Source: Pararhodobacter sp. CCB-MM2 (lineage in GTDB: Bacteria; Pseudomonadota; Alphaproteobacteria; Rhodobacterales; Rhodobacteraceae). From it: a DNA stretch of 64,000 nt. The translations under genes were made by a program, and so were the position numbers. Below, in pieces: positions 35,422 to 44,422 of the stretch. The stretch covers positions 1-64,000 of the forward strand of contig NZ_LRRR01000005.1 in NCBI RefSeq assembly GCF_001691415.1, written 5' to 3'. The notes beneath the pieces are model-generated. The model was not told where the DNA came from. It did not search any database and saw nothing but the letters and a program-made list of their open reading frames with translations. The first letter of the stretch is position 1; every line of letters begins with the position of its first letter.

Positions 35422-37157
35422 GCGGCACTCTCCTCAGGCGCGCGGTAGCTGCGCGTTTCGGGGTCTTCCAGCACCGAACCCAGCAGCATCTTGGTGTAAT
35501 CGTGCTGCGGATCGGCAAAGAGGGCGTCAGCCGAGGCGGTCTCGACGATCTGGCCGTCCTTCATCACCGCGACCGTGTCGCACATGTCGGCGACGACGCC
35601 GAAATTGTGGGTGACGAGGATGATCGACATGCCGAACTCGGCCTGCAGGTCGCGCATGAGTTCCAGCACCTCCATCTGCACCGTCACGTCGAGCGCCGTG
35701 GTCGGCTCGTCGGCGATCAGCAGATCGGGGTTGCAGGACACCGCCCCGGCGATCAGCACGCGCTGCGCCATCCCGCCCGAGATTTCATGCGGATAGGAAC
35801 GGAACACGCGCTCCGGGTCCGGCAGGCCGACGCGGGCAAGGAGTTGCAGCGCGCGCGCCTTGGCCTCGGCTTTGGAGATGCCCAGCACGGTCACCATCGG
35901 CTCGACCAGCTGGAAGCCGATCTTGAACGAGGGATCGAGGTTCGACATCGGCTCTTGCGGCACATAGGCGATGCGCTTGCCGCGCAGCGCGTGACGCTGG
36001 GCCTCGGACAGGCCGGTGATCTCGTCCCCGTCGAAGCGGATCGAGCCCGAAAGCACGCGCCCGCCTGTCGACAGTAGGCCCAGCACCGAAAACGCCGTCT
36101 GCGTCTTGCCCGAACCGGATTCACCGACCAGACCGAAGATCTCGCCACGCTTCAGCGTCAGCGACACGCCCTTCACCACCGGCTTCCAGCCCGCGCGGTC
36201 AGGATAGCCGACGACGAGGTCCTGCACCTGCAGCAGCGCGTCCTTGTCGGCCGGCAGCGGCGCCGTGACCGAGGTCGGCGCGGGCGGCAGCTTGGCGGCA
36301 CGCGGCGCGGCATCGCCCCGCTGCATGCGGTCGCGGATCGCGTTGGCCAGCAGCACCAGCGAGGCCACGGTGAAGCTGATCGCCAGACCCGGCCAATAGA
36401 CCGATTTCGGTGCGACATAGAGGTTGGCGAAGGCGTCCTGCAGCATCCCGCCCCAGGTCGGAACATTGCTGTCGCCGAGGCCGAGGAACTCAAGCCCCGC
36501 CTGAATGACGATGGCGATACCGGCCACGATCGACACCTGAATGACCACGGGCGCGCGGATCACCAGCAGGATATGGCGCAGGATGATGCGGATATCGCTG
36601 AGGCCGGCGACGCGGGCGGCGTCGATGTAGAGCTCATGCTTCACGCCGCGCACGAGGTTGCGCGTCAGGCGGAAGAAGCCGGGCGAGAGCATTACGCCGA
36701 ACACCGCCATCGACAGGTAGATCGACGACCCCAGCGCCTGGAACAGCGCCAGCAGCACGATGATCGCGGGCAGCGCCATCAGGCCATCGGCAATCCAGCC
36801 CGAGACGGTGTCGAAAGTCTTGCCGTAATAGCCGGCGAACAGACCGCCGGTCACACCCAGCACGCCCGCGACCGTCACGGCGACCAGCGCGCCGAGGAAG
36901 GTGTTGCGCGCGCCGTAAACGAGGCGCGAGAAGATATCCCGGCCCGAGCCGTCGCCGCCCAGCAGGTAGCCGTTTCCGGGCGCTGCGTTGACCTTGAAGA
37001 TCTGCACGGCATTGGGCTCGAACGGGGCGATCAGCGGAGCGAAGATCGCCACCAGCACCATGGCCAGCAGGATCAGCGCGGCGATCAGGCCCATCGGATT
37101 CGACAGGACGGAGAGCAGGAACGAGGTCCGCTCGCGGGTGTTTGCGGGAGCGCTCAT
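35418..37157 (-). CDS. Fused ABC transporter permease-ATPase (DppC-DppD fusion)
   Basis: A 579-residue natural fusion. Residues 1-290 are an Opp/DppC-type permease (N-terminal [23 protein letters not shown] helix, [18 protein letters not shown], and the coupling motif [20 protein letters not shown]). A Pro/Ala-rich linker (about 290-320) leads to a DppD-type ATPase (Walker [16 protein letters not shown], signature [17 protein letters not shown], Walker [16 protein letters not shown]). The fused domains would sit in inner membrane and cytoplasm. Start and stop each overlap neighbours by ATGA. Split genes are the rule; the fusion is seen in some Rhodobacterales and Rhizobiales importers. Confidence 0.92.
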   Translation of the reverse strand: MSAPANTRERTSFLLSVLSNPMGLIAALILLAMVLVAIFAPLIAPFEPNAVQIFKVNAAPGNGYLLGGDGSGRDIFSRLVYGARNTFLGALVAVTVAGVLGVTGGLFAGYYGKTFDTVSGWIADGLMALPAIIVLLALFQALGSSIYLSMAVFGVMLSPGFFRLTRNLVRGVKHELYIDAARVAGLSDIRIILRHILLVIRAPVVIQVSIVAGIAIVIQAGLEFLGLGDSNVPTWGGMLQDAFANLYVAPKSVYWPGLAISFTVASLVLLANAIRDRMQRGDAAPRAAKLPPAPTSVTAPLPADKDALLQVQDLVVGYPDRAGWKPVVKGVSLTLKRGEIFGLVGESGSGKTQTAFSVLGLLSTGGRVLSGSIRFDGDEITGLSEAQRHALRGKRIAYVPQEPMSNLDPSFKIGFQLVEPMVTVLGISKAEAKARALQLLARVGLPDPERVFRSYPHEISGGMAQRVLIAGAVSCNPDLLIADEPTTALDVTVQMEVLELMRDLQAEFGMSIILVTHNFGVVADMCDTVAVMKDGQIVETASADALFADPQHDYTKMLLGSVLEDPETRSYRAPEESAA

Positions 37158-38095
37158 TTCAGGCGGACCTTCGGGTTGACCCAGGCATTGACGACGTCGA
37201 TGACCATGTTGACGAGAATGACGACGATGATCATCGCGACCACCACGCCCATCAGCACCGGCACGTCGCCGACGATGGCCGAGCGCACGGTCAGCTCGCC
37301 GAGGCCGGGAATGGCGAAGACGCGCTCGATGATCGCGGCGCCGCCGAGGAGGGCGATGAACTGCACCGACAGCACGGTCAGCGCGGCGGGCATCGCGTTG
37401 CGCAAAGCGTGACGGTAGAGGATCGAGGCCGAGCGCACGCCGCGCGCCCGAAGCGTTCGCACGTAGTCTTGCGACAGCGCGTCGATCACGGCGCCCCGCA
37501 CCTGCTGGCTGGCCGAGGCGATGCCGCCAAGGACCAGCGCGGTGACGGGCAGCGTCACGGCGGCCAGCCATCCCAGCGGTGAGGTGCTGAAGCTGACATA
37601 GCCGGTGGCCGGCAACAGGCGCAGGTTCAGCGCGAAAAGCACCACCAGCATCAGTCCCAGCCAGAAGTTCGGGATCGCGAAACCGATGACGCTGACCAGC
37701 TGGATCAGCCGGTCGGCCCAGCCGCCCCTGACGGCTGCGGTGATCCCCAGCACGGCCGAGACCAGCGCCATGACGACGACGGCGGTGCCGACGATCGACA
37801 GGGTCACCGGCAGGCGGCGGGCCAGGATCTCGGTCACGCTGCCCGGCGTGGTCCAGGCGCGGCCGAGGTCCCCCGTCAGGGCGCCCCCCATCCATTCGCC
37901 GTATTGCACCAGCATCGGGCGGTCGATGCCCAGTTCCGTGGTCAGCGCCGCGATATCCGCATCCGAGGCGTTGTCGCCCAGGATGTTGGCGGCGACCCGC
38001 TCTGTCCCGCTGAACACGAGGAAAAACGTGATCGTCGACATGACGATCAACAGGGCCAGCCCGAAGCCAGCACGCTTCAGCAAATAGCCGATCAT
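37154..38095 (-). CDS. Opp/Dpp-type ABC transporter permease (DppB-like)
   Basis: A 313-residue inner-membrane permease of the DppB family with about six helices. Features are the N-terminal MIGYLLKRAGFGLALLIVMSTITFFLVF, a large periplasmic loop with the usual LGIDRPMLVQYGEWMGGALTGDLG, and the coupling helix QDYVRTLRARGVRSASILYRHALRNA. It partners the permease half of the fused protein. Divergent from the LysR-type regulator across 130 bp. Confidence 0.92.
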   Translation of the reverse strand: MIGYLLKRAGFGLALLIVMSTITFFLVFSGTERVAANILGDNASDADIAALTTELGIDRPMLVQYGEWMGGALTGDLGRAWTTPGSVTEILARRLPVTLSIVGTAVVVMALVSAVLGITAAVRGGWADRLIQLVSVIGFAIPNFWLGLMLVVLFALNLRLLPATGYVSFSTSPLGWLAAVTLPVTALVLGGIASASQQVRGAVIDALSQDYVRTLRARGVRSASILYRHALRNAMPAALTVLSVQFIALLGGAAIIERVFAIPGLGELTVRSAIVGDVPVLMGVVVAMIIVVILVNMVIDVVNAWVNPKVRLK

Positions 38096-38225
38096 GTCTT
38101 GAGCCCTCCCGCTCCCCCGGTGCCGCCTTGCGGTCTCCCGGTCATTCCGTTTGCGGATCTAGCAGTTGCCAGTTGAAAGAAAAAATGAAAAAACACCCAT
38201 GAGGTATAAGGGAATCTTTTCACTC

Positions 38226-39152
38226 ATGCTGGACCAGTTTACCCATCTTTTCCGCTTTCAGGCGATCGTCGAGCAAGGCAGCCTGCGCCGCGCGGGCGAG
38301 CAGTTGAACCTGACGCAGCCGGCCCTGTCGCGCTCGCTGGCGCTGCTGGAGGCCTCGTTCGGCCGCCAATTGCTGGAGCGCCATGCGCGCGGCGTGCGCC
38401 CGACCCCGTTCGGCGAACGCGTGCTGGCCACGGCGCGCCGGATGAACCGCCAATGGGACATCGCGCAGGGCGAGCTGCGGCAGGACCCGGCCGAACAGCG
38501 CGTCGCCTTGCGGCTGGGCGTCGGGCCGATCTGGCGCTCGGGCGTGCTGACTCCGGTCTATGAGGAAATGCGGCGCCGTCATCCGAACCTGCTGCTGGAG
38601 ATCTCGGCCCTGCGCGAGGGCAGCGCGCTCTCCGATCTTGACGAAGGGCGGCTCGACGCGGTGCTGGGCGGCACGCGGGTCGACCGGCGCGAGCATCCGC
38701 ATCTGATGCGCCACCGGCTGACCGACATCACCGTGCAGATCACCGCGCGCGAGGGGCATCCGGTCTTCGGCCAGCTGAAACCTGGCGACCGCGATTCCGA
38801 GGCCGCGCTGCTGGACTACCCGTGGATCGCCTATACCGAGATGGCGCTTTATGCCGACACCGGGGATTATTCGATCTCGGACCGGCTGGGGCGTGAGCCG
38901 GATTTCTGGATGAAAAGCTCGAACCTGCTGACCGTGCTGACCACCGTCCAGCGCACGGATTCCCTGTGCATCCTGTCGGACCTGATGGTCGGCTCCATGC
39001 GCGAGCCACGGCTGGTGGCCCTGCCGCTGGACCTTCGGCGCAAGCTGATCCCGCTGGGCCTGATCCACCGAGAGGAACTGGCGGACTGGGAGTTGATGCA
39101 GGACTTCCTGTCCCTCAGCCGCGCCCGCTTTGCCCAGCTGGGCCGGGGCTGA
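38226..39152 (+). CDS. LysR-family transcriptional regulator
   Basis: A 308-residue LTTR. The N-terminal helix-turn-helix includes FRFQAIVEQGSLRRAGEQLNLTQPALSRSLALLEASFG; the rest is the substrate-sensing periplasmic-binding fold. The start at ATG 38226 is preferred because residues encoded upstream do not resemble the family. It lies between the importer's permease operon and its binding-protein gene and faces the permeases, so it is the likely regulator of both. Followed by an intrinsic terminator. Confidence 0.9.
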   Translation: MLDQFTHLFRFQAIVEQGSLRRAGEQLNLTQPALSRSLALLEASFGRQLLERHARGVRPTPFGERVLATARRMNRQWDIAQGELRQDPAEQRVALRLGVGPIWRSGVLTPVYEEMRRRHPNLLLEISALREGSALSDLDEGRLDAVLGGTRVDRREHPHLMRHRLTDITVQITAREGHPVFGQLKPGDRDSEAALLDYPWIAYTEMALYADTGDYSISDRLGREPDFWMKSSNLLTVLTTVQRTDSLCILSDLMVGSMREPRLVALPLDLRRKLIPLGLIHREELADWELMQDFLSLSRARFAQLGRG

Positions 39153-39161
39153 AACGACAGA

Positions 39162-39197
39162 CGGCCCGCCCCCTGACAGGGACGGGCCGCCGGTTTT
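39162..39197 (+). terminator. Intrinsic terminator after the lysR gene
   Basis: CGGCCCG (39162-39168) pairs with CGGGCCG (39183-39189), extended by an inner CCC/GGG with a bulge, and is followed by CCGGTTTTT. It separates the lysR transcript from the convergent binding-protein gene, which ends at 39217. Confidence 0.75.
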
Positions 39198-39216
39198 TCC
39201 CTGCAACCGCAGAGGC

Positions 39217-40722
39217 TTATTCAGCCGGGCTGTAGTTGCGGATATACGGCGCCTGGTTGCCCGGCTGCATCTCCACATGAACGTCCGAGCCGCTCAGGTA
39301 GATGCCGTACTGGCGATACCACGGCACGAAGAAGGCGTTCTCGACAATGTAGCGGTTGACCGCCTGGAAGGCCGCGACCTGTGCGTCACCGGTGGCCATC
39401 TGCGCGTCGTGGATCAGCCCGTTCAGCGTGTCGTCGCTGTAGTGGAAGGCGTTCCAGCCGGCATCCGGGGTCAGGTGCTGCTGGATGTCGGTCCACGGGT
39501 CGTTCGACGAGAAGGTGAACACATAGGCGGCATAGCGGCCCGAGCGGATCACCGGGATGGCGCTGCCCGGCGGCAGGGCTTCGAAGGTTGCGGTGATGCC
39601 GATCTCGGCCAGCTGCTGCTGCACGATCGGATAGAACGAGGCGAAGGGGCGGATGTCCGGGAAGATGATCTCGAACCCATCGGCATAACCGGCTTCGGCC
39701 AGCAGCTCGCGCGCACGCTCAGGGTCGTAGGGGTAGTAATCGTCCAGCTCGGGCACATAGGCCGGGCTCGACGGCGGGAAGATCTGGTCCGACAGCAGGC
39801 CGTGGCCCAGATCGACATATTGCAGGATCGAGGCGTCGTCGAAGGCCATGTTCAGCGCCTGACGCACCCGGACATCGGCCAGCGGTGCCGCGACAGTGCC
39901 ATCACGGTCGGCAATGATCACGCCCGCCCAGTTCACGTCAGCCTCGTAGACCGACAGGCCCGAGGCCTCGGCCTGCGCGATGGCGCGGACATCGGCGACG
40001 GTGCCATCGACCTGACCCGCGAACAGCGCGTTCATCCGCGCCACGGTGTCGGTCATCGGGGCGACGGTGATCACCTCGAACGGATAGGCCTCAGGGTTCC
40101 AGTAGTCGGCGTTGCGACGGTAGACATACTGGCTGTTCGGGATCGAATCCTCGACGTCATAGACATAGGGGCCGGTGCCGATCGGCAGCACGTCGGAACC
40201 CGGCTGGCCCAGCGCCGCCGGGCTGCTCATGGCGCCGCCGACGGTCGAGAGGTTGAACACCAGCGCGGGATCGGGGGCGTTCAGGTGCAGGGCGATCTGC
40301 GTGGGCGACAGGATCTCGTAGCTCTCGATCGAGCGCGCCATATAGCCGTTCTGGCCCGAACCGGCGGCGAGGTATTCAAGGTTCGCTTGCACGGCGGCCG
40401 CGTCGAAGGGCGTGCCATCGGTGAAGCTGATGCCGTCGCGCAGGGTCAGGGTCAGGACGGTGTTGTCGTCGTTATAGGACCATTCCGTCGCCAGGTTCGG
40501 CAGGATGCCTTCGTTGGGATCGTCGGTCAGCAGGGTCTCGATCACCGGCTGCCAGAACTGCACCTGGTTGGCGATCATCAGCTGCGCGCGGTCGAAGCTG
40601 TTGTTGTCGATGCGCGCGGCCAGGGCCAGCGTCTGGGCATCGTTCGGCACTTCCGCGTGAAGCGGGCTCAAGGCGGTGGTCGACAGCGCGGCCAGAGCGG
40701 CCGCGGCGAGGGTCTTGCGCAT
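39217..40722 (-). CDS. ABC transporter substrate-binding protein, family 5 (peptide/oligosaccharide)
   Basis: A 501-residue SBP_bac_5 protein with signal peptide MRKTLAAAALAALSTTALSP ending near LHA. Family patterns: LATEWSYNDDNTVLTLTLRDGISFTDGTPFDA, GTGPYVYDVE and the C-terminal AYVFTFSSNDPW region. It would deliver a peptide or oligosaccharide to the DppB/DppCD/DppF importer downstream of lysR. The start at 40722 has GGGAGGA. Gene order suggests its own promoter upstream, between it and the araC gene (40723-40913), where no palindrome stands out. Confidence 0.9.
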   Translation of the reverse strand: MRKTLAAAALAALSTTALSPLHAEVPNDAQTLALAARIDNNSFDRAQLMIANQVQFWQPVIETLLTDDPNEGILPNLATEWSYNDDNTVLTLTLRDGISFTDGTPFDAAAVQANLEYLAAGSGQNGYMARSIESYEILSPTQIALHLNAPDPALVFNLSTVGGAMSSPAALGQPGSDVLPIGTGPYVYDVEDSIPNSQYVYRRNADYWNPEAYPFEVITVAPMTDTVARMNALFAGQVDGTVADVRAIAQAEASGLSVYEADVNWAGVIIADRDGTVAAPLADVRVRQALNMAFDDASILQYVDLGHGLLSDQIFPPSSPAYVPELDDYYPYDPERARELLAEAGYADGFEIIFPDIRPFASFYPIVQQQLAEIGITATFEALPPGSAIPVIRSGRYAAYVFTFSSNDPWTDIQQHLTPDAGWNAFHYSDDTLNGLIHDAQMATGDAQVAAFQAVNRYIVENAFFVPWYRQYGIYLSGSDVHVEMQPGNQAPYIRNYSPAE

Positions 40723-40913
40723 TCGGTAGTCCTCCCAAGGTTCGCCGGACACGGGGTCGGCGGATGCGGCGCAACCTAGCAATGCCGAGGCATTACGAGA
40801 AATGCAATTAATGATCCCAGCGATAACGCAAACTTCTCACTCACGCGCACGCACGCCGTGCCCTCGACCGCGCCCGAGGCCGGTTCTAAACTGACGGCAT
40901 TCCCGCCCCGGAC

Positions 40914-41957
40914 ATGATCGTGCCCTCTTCGCCGCCTCTTGCCACCACTGCCCCGCTGCCGCGCCACAATATTCGCGGCAGCCTGCTCAGCGATGTTGCC
41001 GCCTATCTCGCGCTGCAGGGGCAATCGCTGGACAGCGTGCTGGCCCAGTTGGATTTCGACCCGAGCGTTCTGACCCAACCCGATCTGCGCATTCCCGTGG
41101 GCAAGCTGATGGCGCTGCTCGATCACTGTGCCGAGCTGACCGGTCAGGAGGATTTCGGCCTGCGCATCGCTGAATGGCGCGGGATGCCGGACCTTGGGCC
41201 CATCGTGCTGCTGCTGCGCCGCGAGACCACCTTGCGCGGTGCGTTGCGCACCTTGGTGAAGGCGCTGCACCTGCATTCCAACGCGCTCTACCTGACGTTC
41301 GAGGAAGGCGAGGACAGCGCGGTTCTGGCGATGGATGTGATGACCGGCGAAGGCGGGTTCTCGCGTCAATGCGCCGAGATGGTGGTGCGGGCGATCGTCC
41401 ACATGGTCGGCTGGATGGTCGGTCCCGGCTGGCAACCGGCGGCGGTCGGGTTTCGCCATGGCCCCAAACTACCGGATCGGGTCTATCGTCGATACCTCGG
41501 TTGCCGGCCGGACTTTCGGCAGGAGTTCAACGGCGTGGTCTTGGACAACGCCGATCTTGCGCGTCGGATGGACCCGGTCGGCGGGCGGATCGAGGCGCAG
41601 GCCAGCGCGATGCTCACCGATCTTGAGGACCGGTCCGGCCTCTATCTGTACCGCGTGCAGCAGCTCCTCGTCCTGACCCTGCCGCGCGGCGAGGCGCGGG
41701 CCGATACCGTCGCCGCCCTGCTCGGCACCAACCGGCGGACGCTGAACCGGCGGCTGGCGGGGGCCGAGGTGAACTTCTCGCAACTGCGGGACCGGGTGCG
41801 GCGCGAGCTGGCGATGCAATATGTCACCGACAGCGACCAGCCCTTCACCGAGATCGCGCCGCTTCTGGGTTTCGACAGCCTCAGCGCCTTCAGCCGATGG
41901 TTCCGAACGGCCTATGGCCAAGCGCCGCGCGACTGGCGGGCCCAGCGCGCGGGCTGA
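40914..41957 (+). CDS. AraC-family regulator with N-terminal arabinose-binding-type domain
   Basis: A 347-residue AraC regulator. The first 190 residues match the PF12625-type domain (LLSDVAAYLALQGQSLDSVLAQLDFDPSVL, DFGLRIAEWRGMPDLGPI), also found in OruR/ArgR-like regulators. The C-terminal HTH (about 245-340) has GTNRRTLNRRLAGAEVNFSQLRDRVRRELA and the second helix-turn-helix PFTEIAPLLGFDSLSAFSRWFRTAYGQAP. It lies 100 bp upstream of the TTT transporter genes on the same strand and probably regulates them. Confidence 0.92.
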   Translation: MIVPSSPPLATTAPLPRHNIRGSLLSDVAAYLALQGQSLDSVLAQLDFDPSVLTQPDLRIPVGKLMALLDHCAELTGQEDFGLRIAEWRGMPDLGPIVLLLRRETTLRGALRTLVKALHLHSNALYLTFEEGEDSAVLAMDVMTGEGGFSRQCAEMVVRAIVHMVGWMVGPGWQPAAVGFRHGPKLPDRVYRRYLGCRPDFRQEFNGVVLDNADLARRMDPVGGRIEAQASAMLTDLEDRSGLYLYRVQQLLVLTLPRGEARADTVAALLGTNRRTLNRRLAGAEVNFSQLRDRVRRELAMQYVTDSDQPFTEIAPLLGFDSLSAFSRWFRTAYGQAPRDWRAQRAG

Positions 41958-42057
41958 TCTGTCCCAAAATGTCAAACGCCGCGCAACGCGGTCTCTATGG
42001 TCAACCTCCTGCGGCGCACCGGGAGGGCGCCGATCGCGCCCAAGGGAGGAGACCGAC

Positions 42058-43032
42058 ATGCGCAACCCCATCACCCGCCTTGCCCCGCTGGCAATGGCGG
42101 CCGCCTTCGCCGCGCCCGTTATGGCGCAGGACTATCCCAGCGGCCCCGTCACCCTGATCCACGCCTATCCGGGCGGGCCGATGGACGCGGTGATGCATGT
42201 CGTCGCCGAGCATCTCTCCGACCGTTGGGGCCAGCCCGTCGTTATCGACACCCGGCCCGGCGCGAACGAGATCATTGCCGCCGACACCGTCGCGAAAGCC
42301 GACCCCGATGGCCAGACGATCTTCGTCGGCTCGGAATCGAGCTTCATCTACAACCCCTATCTCTACGACAGCCTGCCCTATGATCCGGATCACGACCTGA
42401 TCCCGGTCTCGCAGCTGTTCGACATCCCCTTCGGCTTGCTGATCCGGGGCGATCTGCCGGTGCAGAACGTGGCCGAATTCGTCGCGCTGATGCAGCAGGA
42501 GGGTCCGAGCCGCAGCTATGGCTCGTTCGGTGTCGGCAACATCATGAATGTCGGCATGGAGCAATTCCTGCAGGCCGCCGGCATCGAGATGCGCCATGTG
42601 CCTTACCGCGTGGCCGGTCAGCTGATGCAGGACATGTTCGGCGGCACCATTGACGCCGTGGTGTCCAGCTCGATCATGGCGGTGCGCTTCGGGCCGACCG
42701 GGCAGATGCGGATGCTGATGATCGACGGCGACAACCGCCAGCCGATCCTGCCCGATGTGCCGACCTTCGCCGAAGCAGGCTTCCCCGACTTGCACATCCG
42801 CCCGATCATCGGCCTCGCCGTGCCCGCCGGCACGCCCGAGGCCGTGCAGGCCGAGATCCAGCAAGCCTTTGCCGAGGTGATCAACGATCCTGCCTTCGTG
42901 CAGGAAGTCGTCGGGCCCAATGGCTACGAGGTCGTGGCCTCCTCCCCCGCCGAGTTTCAGGCGATGATCGCCGAGCAGCGTCCGCGGATGCAGCAGCTGA
43001 TCGCCGATCTAGACATTCATCTGGAACAGTGA
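42058..43032 (+). CDS. Tripartite tricarboxylate transporter binding protein (TctC/Bug family)
   Basis: A 324-residue periplasmic Bug/TctC receptor with signal peptide MRNPITRLAPLAMAAAFAAP cut after MAQ. Patterns YPSGPVTLIHAYPGGPMDAVMHVVAE, VIDTRPGANEIIAADTVAKA and PDVPTFAEAGFPDL are typical of the family. It captures a carboxylate for the TctAB membrane complex encoded just downstream. Its ATG follows GGGAGGA. The hydrolase gene that follows begins at its stop. Confidence 0.92.
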   Translation: MRNPITRLAPLAMAAAFAAPVMAQDYPSGPVTLIHAYPGGPMDAVMHVVAEHLSDRWGQPVVIDTRPGANEIIAADTVAKADPDGQTIFVGSESSFIYNPYLYDSLPYDPDHDLIPVSQLFDIPFGLLIRGDLPVQNVAEFVALMQQEGPSRSYGSFGVGNIMNVGMEQFLQAAGIEMRHVPYRVAGQLMQDMFGGTIDAVVSSSIMAVRFGPTGQMRMLMIDGDNRQPILPDVPTFAEAGFPDLHIRPIIGLAVPAGTPEAVQAEIQQAFAEVINDPAFVQEVVGPNGYEVVASSPAEFQAMIAEQRPRMQQLIADLDIHLEQ

Positions 43033-43034
43033 CG

Positions 43035-43967
43035 ATGACCCTTACCCGCACCGACCTGCCGGTCGAGGCGCAGGACCGGGCGGTGGTGGACCAGCTCCTC
43101 GCCGCTGCCCGCTCCGGCACAGCCTACCGCGTCACCGGCGACGCTGCCGCCATGCGCGCCGCGACCGAGCGTTTCCTGTCCCTGCCGATCATCGCCCCCG
43201 CCAATGAGAGCGTCACGGTCACCCCCGCCACCTTGGCCGGGCTGTCCGGCGAGTGGCTGACGCCAGCCGGGGTGTCTCGGGACGCCGTCCTCATCTTCCT
43301 GCATGGCGGCGGCTATGTTCGGGGCAACCTCGCACTTGGACGCTCGAACGCCAGCGAGATCGCCGCGCAGACCGGATGCCGCGTCTTCGCCCCCGCCTAT
43401 CGGCAAGGCCCCGAAGATCCGTTCCCCGCCGCCTATGACGACACCATCGCCTTGGCCCGCGCGCTGGCCGAGGCACCTGCCCCCTATGCGCTGATCGGCG
43501 AGTCTGCGGGTGGTGGCTTGTCGATCGCGGCGGCGATGGGGCTGCGGGACGACGGCGCCCGCCCCCCGTTCGCGGTCAGCGGCATCAGCCCGTTTCTGGA
43601 CCTGACCCTGACCGGCGAGAGCTGGGACTTCAACGCAGACAACGACATGGCCACACGCGAGATGGGCGAAGACATGATCGCTCTCTACATGCAAACCGCG
43701 GATCGGCGCGACTGGCGGGCGTCCCCCCTGTTCGGCGACCCCGCCGGTCTTCCGCCCCTGCATCTGTCACTGGGCAGCCACGAGGGGCTCTACTCGGAAG
43801 CGCTCGCCTTGGCCGAGGCCGCCGACCGCGCCGGGGTTGCCGTGACGCTCGATGTGTTGGAGGGGATGCCGCATGGGTTCTCCAAATACCGCCTGAGCGC
43901 CGCGAGAACGGCGATTGCCCGCCTGTCGAACTGGCTGATCCTGCAATTGGAGAACGCCGATGGCTGA
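43035..43967 (+). CDS. Alpha/beta hydrolase of the hormone-sensitive-lipase group
   Basis: About 310 residues. It shows the HSL-type oxyanion motif FLHGGGYVRGN, the nucleophile elbow GESAGGGLS, and a probable catalytic Asp/His region near EGMPHGFSKY. These enzymes hydrolyse carboxylic esters of small or medium acyl alcohols. No signal peptide. The GTG at 43029 overlapping the tctC stop is an alternative start; the ATG at 43035 is chosen. Inserted between tctC and tctB, it probably hydrolyses an ester or lactone taken up by the transporter. The end overlaps tctB by 8 bp. Confidence 0.88.
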   Translation: MTLTRTDLPVEAQDRAVVDQLLAAARSGTAYRVTGDAAAMRAATERFLSLPIIAPANESVTVTPATLAGLSGEWLTPAGVSRDAVLIFLHGGGYVRGNLALGRSNASEIAAQTGCRVFAPAYRQGPEDPFPAAYDDTIALARALAEAPAPYALIGESAGGGLSIAAAMGLRDDGARPPFAVSGISPFLDLTLTGESWDFNADNDMATREMGEDMIALYMQTADRRDWRASPLFGDPAGLPPLHLSLGSHEGLYSEALALAEAADRAGVAVTLDVLEGMPHGFSKYRLSAARTAIARLSNWLILQLENADG

Positions 43968-44415
43968 GACACGACGCGATAGCACCGACCTTGCCACGGG
44001 CGCCTTGCTGTGCGTGCTGGGGTTGGGCGTCGGGATCTATGCCGGCACGCATTACCGCCTCGGGACACCGGCGGCGATGGGGCCGGGCTTCTTCCCGGCG
44101 GTACTGGGCGGCGCATTGACCCTCTTGGGCCTCGGCATCGCGCTAGCGGCGTGGCGTCGGACGGCCGAGAGCCCCTTCCCCCGTCCCAAGCTGCGCGCGC
44201 TGATCGCCATCGCCTCCGCGGTGCTGGCTTTCGCGCTGGCAATCCGGCCCCTTGGCTTCGTCCCCGCCTCGTTCCTGCTGGTGGTGATCGCCGCACAGGC
44301 GGACCCCTCGACCCGCCCGGTCACGGCGGTGCTTTTGGCGGTGGCGCTGACCGGGCTGGCTTGGGTGATCTTCATCGCCGGGCTGGGCATGCCGCTGCCC
44401 GCCTTCAACCTCTGA
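43960..44415 (+). CDS. Tripartite tricarboxylate transporter small membrane subunit TctB
   Basis: A 151-residue TctB family protein with about four hydrophobic segments and the typical YRLGTPAAMGPGFFPAVLGGALTLLGLG near the N-terminus. It partners TctA in the inner membrane. It overlaps the hydrolase gene by 8 bp and is followed 7 bp later by tctA, so the unit is a single operon. Confidence 0.92.
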   Translation: MAETRRDSTDLATGALLCVLGLGVGIYAGTHYRLGTPAAMGPGFFPAVLGGALTLLGLGIALAAWRRTAESPFPRPKLRALIAIASAVLAFALAIRPLGFVPASFLLVVIAAQADPSTRPVTAVLLAVALTGLAWVIFIAGLGMPLPAFNL

Positions 44416-44422
44416 GGCCGCG

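Noticed and set aside
35418-37895. Longer 825-codon reading of the fused ABC gene
   Set aside because: The extra N-terminal residues are out-of-frame DppB permease sequence; ATG 37157 with an ATGA overlap is the true start.
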